Source of the DNA: Ruminococcus sp. UBA3767
GTDB taxonomy: Bacteria; Bacillota; Clostridia; Oscillospirales; Ruminococcaceae
NCBI GenBank assembly: GCA_002371625.1
Contig: DFFV01000090.1
Location: forward strand, 1-36,277
Reading direction: 5' to 3'
Length of the DNA: 36,277 nucleotides
Shown: in pieces, positions 32,316 to 36,277 of the stretch
Layout of the letters: every line of letters begins with the position of its first letter
How positions within the stretch are numbered: the first letter of the stretch is position 1
Program-made: the position numbers and the translations under genes
The notes under the pieces: model-generated
Databases searched by the model: none
Seen by the model: only the letters and a program-made list of their open reading frames with translations
What the model was told of the DNA's origin: nothing

Positions 32316-33221
32316 TCACAGTTCCTTGTATTGTGTTAACGCCTCAATATATCGCTTGCCATATACAGACATCGTACTTCCTTTTCTCGTTATGTAACCT
32401 ATGGTGAGCGGGTCCTCCTCTTTTAGTTTGACCGCTACAAGACCCTGAAGTACAGCATCTGCTTTTGAAAGCATACCCGACCCGATAGAATAACCATCAA
32501 GCTCAGCTATCAGCTCCATGGTAGTGGCTCTGTCATCAGACCTTATCATTTTGTTGAACGCATAATCTGCCATAGCTTCTTCATTGAGATAAAAATTGCT
32601 GTCGTCGCTTTGGTCGAAAGATATACACGGATAGTCCTGCAATTCCTCTATGGAAATAATGCTCCTACCAGCAAAAGGGTGGTCTTTCCAGACATATACA
32701 TAGGTGTCCCTTTTCATAAGTGGTGTAAAATCCAACCGGTAATCACGAAGCAGCTTTTTTACCAACGCTTCATTTGAACCCGAAAAGGATACGATACCAA
32801 CTTCACTTTTCATACTCCTAACATCTTCAAGTACCTCTTTGGTTTTAGTCTCATGAATTGAAAAAGTGTATTTTTCAGGGTCGGTCTGCCGTATCACGCC
32901 GGTAAATGCCTTGATCGCAAAGTTATAATGCTGCGTTGAAACAGAAAAGCGCTCTTTGCCGCTTTCCCTTGCAAGATACCTGTCCTCAAGTATCTCATAT
33001 TGCTGAACAGCCTTTTTGGCATAGGATAAAAGCTCTCTGCCCTCGTCCGTAAGAGAGATGCCCTTGTTATTCCTCTCAAAGATCAGTATCCCGAGTTCTT
33101 CTTCCAGATCGTGAATACTTGCAGACAGCGCAGGCTGAGAAACATACAGTTTCGTTGATGCTTCACGCATGGAAGAAGATGCTGCTACTTCAAGCACATA
33201 TTTAAGCTGGTTGATATTCAT
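32316..33221 (-). CDS. LysR-family transcriptional regulator
   Basis: 301 residues. The N-terminal winged HTH reads LKYVLEVAASSSMREASTKLYVSQPALSASI, then the linker and a periplasmic-binding-like effector domain. The ATG at 33221 has GAGGAG 8 nt upstream and gives the family-like start MNINQLKYV; the frame goes on to 33251 without a better start. It stands upstream of, and in line with, the cysteine-type importer, whose promoter has a dyad, so it probably regulates uptake in response to a sulfur metabolite. The effector is not known. Confidence 0.9.
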   Translation of the reverse strand: MNINQLKYVLEVAASSSMREASTKLYVSQPALSASIHDLEEELGILIFERNNKGISLTDEGRELLSYAKKAVQQYEILEDRYLARESGKERFSVSTQHYNFAIKAFTGVIRQTDPEKYTFSIHETKTKEVLEDVRSMKSEVGIVSFSGSNEALVKKLLRDYRLDFTPLMKRDTYVYVWKDHPFAGRSIISIEELQDYPCISFDQSDDSNFYLNEEAMADYAFNKMIRSDDRATTMELIAELDGYSIGSGMLSKADAVLQGLVAVKLKEEDPLTIGYITRKGSTMSVYGKRYIEALTQYKEL

Positions 33222-33268
33222 TATAAGATCTCCTCTTTTTATTGATCCCACGATCGCAGGTCAAGGCA

Positions 33269-33294
33269 GCAAAAGCTCAAAAAACAGCTTTTGC
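33269..33294 (-). other. Perfect 8-bp hairpin between the GNAT gene and LysR
   Basis: GCAAAAGC (33269-33276) and GCTTTTGC (33287-33294) form a stem with a 10-nt loop. The T run is in the loop and not after the stem, so it is a doubtful terminator for the GNAT transcript. Confidence 0.35.
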
Positions 33295-33338
33295 AGTCAT
33301 TTCCACAAAAGCCGTTTAATGTCCGAAAAATTGTACTT

Positions 33339-33836
33339 TTAAATATCTATTCCGTAAATATAATCGTCCATAACAAAGCCGTTGCCAATATCAGCGACCT
33401 GTTCCCTCAGGCGCTTCATGCCAAAAGCCTCATAGACCTTGATAGCACCGTAGTTATGCCTGTTCACAGTTAGCCAGACCTGCCTGCAGCCACGCTGCTT
33501 TGCATTTTCCTTTATAAATTCAAATGCCTGCGAAGCGTAGCCGTTGCCACGGTATTCCTTATACATATACAGCTTAGAAAGCAGCAGAGTGCCGTCCTTT
33601 TGCCCGACAAGAGCAAAGTAGCCTATCCTCGTGCCGTCAAGCACAAAATTGTAGTATTCATACCCCTGTGAAGCGACCTGCTTTTTTATAGCAGCGTATG
33701 ACTGAAAATTATCGACCATATAATCTATCTGCTCATCGGATATAATGCCCTCAAAGCACTCGTGCCAGATATCGTCCGCCATTTCGGCAGTTCTTCTCAG
33801 CTTATGGTCTGTTTCGCATTTCACGAATTCAAGCAT
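33339..33836 (-). CDS. GNAT-family N-acetyltransferase
   Basis: 165 residues with the acetyl-CoA motif LYMYKEYRGNGYASQAFEFI and the late NRHNYGAIKVYEAFGM segment, typical of small GNAT enzymes. ATG 33836 has AAAGGA 10 nt upstream. It overlaps the end of the AAA+ gene by 8 nt, so it is co-translated with it. The substrate is unknown. Confidence 0.88.
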   Translation of the reverse strand: MLEFVKCETDHKLRRTAEMADDIWHECFEGIISDEQIDYMVDNFQSYAAIKKQVASQGYEYYNFVLDGTRIGYFALVGQKDGTLLLSKLYMYKEYRGNGYASQAFEFIKENAKQRGCRQVWLTVNRHNYGAIKVYEAFGMKRLREQVADIGNGFVMDDYIYGIDI

Positions 33837-35028
33837 CCGTTCCACATCCTTTCAGGTATTCTACAAACTGCCTTGCAACTCTCGGAGAACGGCCTCCCCT
33901 CGAAAGCGCATAAGCCTCTGCCTTGGTGAAAAGCTCCTCATCCGGCAACTCAAGCCTGTACTGCTCAGCAAGCGCCTTTGTCACTTCAAGGAAAGTCTGC
34001 TTATCGGGGCGCTGGAATATTACCGTAAGCCCGAACCTGTCAGAAAGTGAAAGCACCTCCTGCATGGTATCCTTGAAGTGTATCTCATCGCCTGCTCTTG
34101 CCGAGAACGTTTCTCTTACAAGGTGTCTGCGGTTTGACGTTGCATATATCGCAAGGTTGTCCGCTGTTGAGGAAACGCTTCCCTCAAGTATCGCTTTGAG
34201 TGCGGCAAAATCGCTGTCGTCCTCGGTGAAAGAAAGGTCATCTATAAAGATTATGAACTTCAGCGGATTTTTGCTGATAGTTTCAACTATTGCAGGTATC
34301 TCGTGCAGCTGACGCTTTTTCAGCTCGATAAGGCGAAGTCCCTGCGAGGCGTATTCATTTGCGATAGCTTTAACGGTTGAGGATTTTCCCGTTCCGCAGT
34401 CGCCGTACAAAAGCACGTTGTTCGCAGGTTTTCCTGCCAGCAGCGCAAGAGTGTTTTTGATAACAGGCTCTCTTTGCAGCTCATAATTTGAAAGCTGCGA
34501 GAGCTTGACTGGATCGGGGTACTCGACAGGTTTTATCCTGCCCTCATCAAGCACAAAAACGTGGTACTGCGAATATATGCCGTAGCCGAACTTATTTATC
34601 TCGTGCACCCTGTCGGCATATATCTGTGAAAAATCCAGCCTTTGCGTTTTATATTCCGGGAGAAAGCCGTCAAAGTCAAGTCTTGCTGTCAGCTCAGCCG
34701 ATGGTATCTCGGCAAGCTCCTGGATTATTTGCAGCTCATTTGCAAGGCATTCCTCAAGCAGTGTTCCCGTCTGCTTGCCCTCTCCCCTGCGAAGCATGAA
34801 CAGGTTCTCGTTCTCAAGCACCAGCTTGAGCAGATACTCCGTAAGATCGTCGGTATACTTGTAAAGCTCGCTGATAAAGCCGCAGTATTCATCTATCGCC
34901 TTTTGTGTGTCATCGCCAAGGCAGGCTTTGACCGCACTGAGCAGCTTTGAAAAAACAGGCTCATCATAAAGGCTTTTGAATATGACCAGCGTGTGCGAAC
35001 GCACAAGCAGCTGCTTTATATCATCCAT
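33829..35028 (-). CDS. DUF815 family AAA+ ATPase
   Basis: 399-residue ATPase with Walker A GDCGTGKSS (209-217), Walker B IIFIDDLSF, sensor IYATSNRRH and a C-terminal SRGGRSPRVARQFVEYL (arginine-rich lid). This matches DUF815 proteins, whose cellular role is not established. ATG 35028 has AAAGGAAG 8 nt upstream. The N-terminal half (1-190) is a helical domain of unknown function. Confidence 0.9.
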   Translation of the reverse strand: MDDIKQLLVRSHTLVIFKSLYDEPVFSKLLSAVKACLGDDTQKAIDEYCGFISELYKYTDDLTEYLLKLVLENENLFMLRRGEGKQTGTLLEECLANELQIIQELAEIPSAELTARLDFDGFLPEYKTQRLDFSQIYADRVHEINKFGYGIYSQYHVFVLDEGRIKPVEYPDPVKLSQLSNYELQREPVIKNTLALLAGKPANNVLLYGDCGTGKSSTVKAIANEYASQGLRLIELKKRQLHEIPAIVETISKNPLKFIIFIDDLSFTEDDSDFAALKAILEGSVSSTADNLAIYATSNRRHLVRETFSARAGDEIHFKDTMQEVLSLSDRFGLTVIFQRPDKQTFLEVTKALAEQYRLELPDEELFTKAEAYALSRGGRSPRVARQFVEYLKGCGTDA

Positions 35029-35172
35029 GTAATCCACTTCCTTTTTGCAGGAACAAAACCGCAATCCTGCAAAATCACATAATATTTATAATCATTATAT
35101 ACCTTTTTTGCTCATTCGTCAACAGTATCTCTCGTATTTATTGATATAGGTGGAACCGCCGATACTATTAGA

Positions 35173-35394
35173 GGACAAGCGGACAGCCGCCGAAAATCAT
35201 ATCCTATTCCTGTCCGGCTTTTGAAAGAACCGGAGCAGTGCGAAACTCTCCGTCCTCACAAAGTAAATTGCGACGGACAAGCGGACAGCCGCCGAAAACC
35301 ATATCCTATTCCTGTCCTGCTTTTGAAAGATCCGGAGCAGTGCGAAACTCTCCGTCCTCACAAAGTAAATTGCGACGGACAAGCGGACAGCCGC
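35173..35394. repeat. 102-bp tandem repeat, two full copies plus an 18-bp partial third
   Basis: The 433-base gap between the DUF815 and SGNH genes is mostly filled by this element. Units start at 35173, 35275 and 35377 (exact period 102). The two full copies differ at only a few positions (for example around 35197, 35215, 35229). Each holds GCGG-ACAG-CCGC, CGGAG…CTCCG and TCCGTC…GACGGA inverted repeats, so it can fold strongly. The period is divisible by 3, so both strands contain spurious ORFs. Probably a dispersed intergenic repeat. Confidence 0.9.
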
Positions 35395-35408
35395 TGCTGC
35401 TGAGGTGG

Positions 35409-35437
35409 TTTACATTTTGTCCTGTTCGTGCTATAAT
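35409..35437 (+). promoter_or_regulatory. Promoter of the right-edge SGNH gene
   Basis: -35 TTTACA (35409-35414), a 17-nt spacer and -10 TATAAT (35432-35437), directly after the repeat element and 24 nt before the start codon. Confidence 0.72.
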
Positions 35438-35461
35438 CTAATTGAAAGGCAGGTAGTTAAA

Positions 35462-36277
35462 ATGTGCTTTAAAAATGCAGTTGAAAGCATGGGAGATCTG
35501 GCTTATCTCGGCGGTGTATTTGAACATATAGAAAAATACGGTGCTCTTAAAATAGTATACCTTGGCGGTTCTATCACTCAGGGCTTTGCCGCTTCTGACG
35601 AGAGCAAGCGCTATGTAAACAGGCTTACCGAGCTTATCAAGGGTAAGTTCAGCTCTGCCGGAATAGAATACTTCAACGCAGGAATTGGCGCAACAACGTC
35701 GCTTTACGGCTGTGCAAGAGTAAGGAACCACGTTCTTGCAAACGAACCGCAGCTTGTATTTGTTGATTTTTCGGTAAATGACGATGACACCGAGCTTTAC
35801 TCACGCAGCTATGAAAGCCTGCTGCGAGTGCTTTTGAGTGCGCCAAGCGTCAAGGCTGTGGTCGTGCTGAACAACACATTTTTCAACAGAAAGCCGAATG
35901 CCGCACAGCGGCACAATACTATTGCAAAGCATTACGGGCTGCCGATAGTTAACGCTGCTAAGGTGTTTGTTCCGCTAATGCAGCAGGGAAAATACACGCC
36001 GCTTGAATTGTCATCAGACTATCTTCACCCGACGGACAAGGGGCATGAGATGCTTTCCGAAATGCTTTTTGCGCTGATAGAGGATTCTTACAAAAGCTAC
36101 CTGCAAGGTACGCAGAGAGAATTTGAAAAGCCTGCCCTGCCTGCAAGCATTACACCCTGCGGTTACTGCGAATGTGAAATGCTTGACAACACCTGCTGTG
36201 AGCCTGAGCTTTCGGGCTTTACCATTGATGCTGCCAAAGGGCTGCCCTTTAATATCCCATTCAAAAACGGCTGGCTC
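35462..36277 (+). CDS. SGNH-family hydrolase, probable carbohydrate or lipid esterase, 3' end outside window
   Basis: 272 codons are present and the frame is open at the edge. Block I is YLGGSITQGFAAS with the nucleophile Ser. An NAGIGATTS segment, FSVNDDDTE (block III), and DYLHPTDKGH (block V, catalytic Asp and His) follow. After about residue 215 a second region begins with the Cys-rich stretch PCGYCECEMLDNTCC, which may be the start of an additional domain as in two-domain SGNH esterases. No signal peptide is seen. The RBS is weak (AGGCAGGTAG). Confidence 0.85.
   Translation, partial: MCFKNAVESMGDLAYLGGVFEHIEKYGALKIVYLGGSITQGFAASDESKRYVNRLTELIKGKFSSAGIEYFNAGIGATTSLYGCARVRNHVLANEPQLVFVDFSVNDDDTELYSRSYESLLRVLLSAPSVKAVVVLNNTFFNRKPNAAQRHNTIAKHYGLPIVNAAKVFVPLMQQGKYTPLELSSDYLHPTDKGHEMLSEMLFALIEDSYKSYLQGTQREFEKPALPASITPCGYCECEMLDNTCCEPELSGFTIDAAKGLPFNIPFKNGWL

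Noticed and set aside
35197..35403. Overlapping short ORFs on both strands encoding repeated peptides
   Set aside because: They exist only because the 102-bp repeat has a length divisible by 3; no RBS or independent protein features.
1..36277. CRISPR arrays, tRNA or rRNA genes, transposases, prophage genes
   Set aside because: None was recognised on either strand; the only tandem repeats are the lgt units and the 102-bp element.

Overview
The window looks like chromosomal DNA of a Gram-positive gut or rumen Firmicute, most likely Ruminococcus or a close relative in Oscillospirales. The grounds are a clostridial set of housekeeping genes (whiA, rapZ, hprK, a DnaE-type polymerase, M42 and M16 peptidases), strong AGGAGG-type ribosome binding sites, lipoprotein-anchored ABC solute receptors, and a 102-bp tandem repeat of the intergenic-repeat kind. 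The genus is an inference; no rRNA gene is present. Layout, minus strand from about 21.2 kb down to 1: murD, two tandem M42 aminopeptidases, a GNAT acetyltransferase, a PLP enzyme of the methionine gamma-lyase/aluminium-resistance family, a small unknown ORF, hprK, a PHP-domain phosphatase, murB, rapZ, whiA, dnaE, a pair of M16 peptidase homologues, lgt, folD, rpsO and pnp (cut by the window edge). Many of these genes overlap or are only a few bases apart, so they are probably transcribed as a few long operons. Clear promoters precede murD and rpsO, and a weaker one precedes the M16 pair. Plus strand, 21.5-26.7 kb: prs, an IspD/TarI-like cytidylyltransferase, then a methionine-importer operon metQ-metN-metI with a long regulated leader. 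The leader has a strong promoter, a 37-residue peptide with 8 Met and 6 Cys codons, an intrinsic terminator, and a second tiny ORF. This is the architecture of ribosome-mediated transcription attenuation, which is unexpected for a Firmicute methionine transporter. The MetQ receptor itself appears to be circularly permuted: the second half of the canonical fold comes first, directly behind the lipobox, and the canonical first half forms the C-terminus. Minus strand, 35.0-26.7 kb: a DUF815 AAA+ ATPase with a GNAT enzyme, a LysR regulator, a four-gene cysteine-type ABC importer (two permeases, ATPase, CjaA-like lipoprotein), an SGNH hydrolase, and an ECF sigma factor with its membrane anti-sigma partner. 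The LysR gene and a dyad next to the importer promoter suggest local control. At the right edge lie the 102-bp tandem repeats and a partial plus-strand SGNH esterase with its own promoter. The most interesting part is 23.4-24.9 kb: a Met/Cys-codon attenuator driving a circularly permuted MetQ, about 2.4 kb from a separate cysteine importer. Together they make this a sulfur-amino-acid uptake island.
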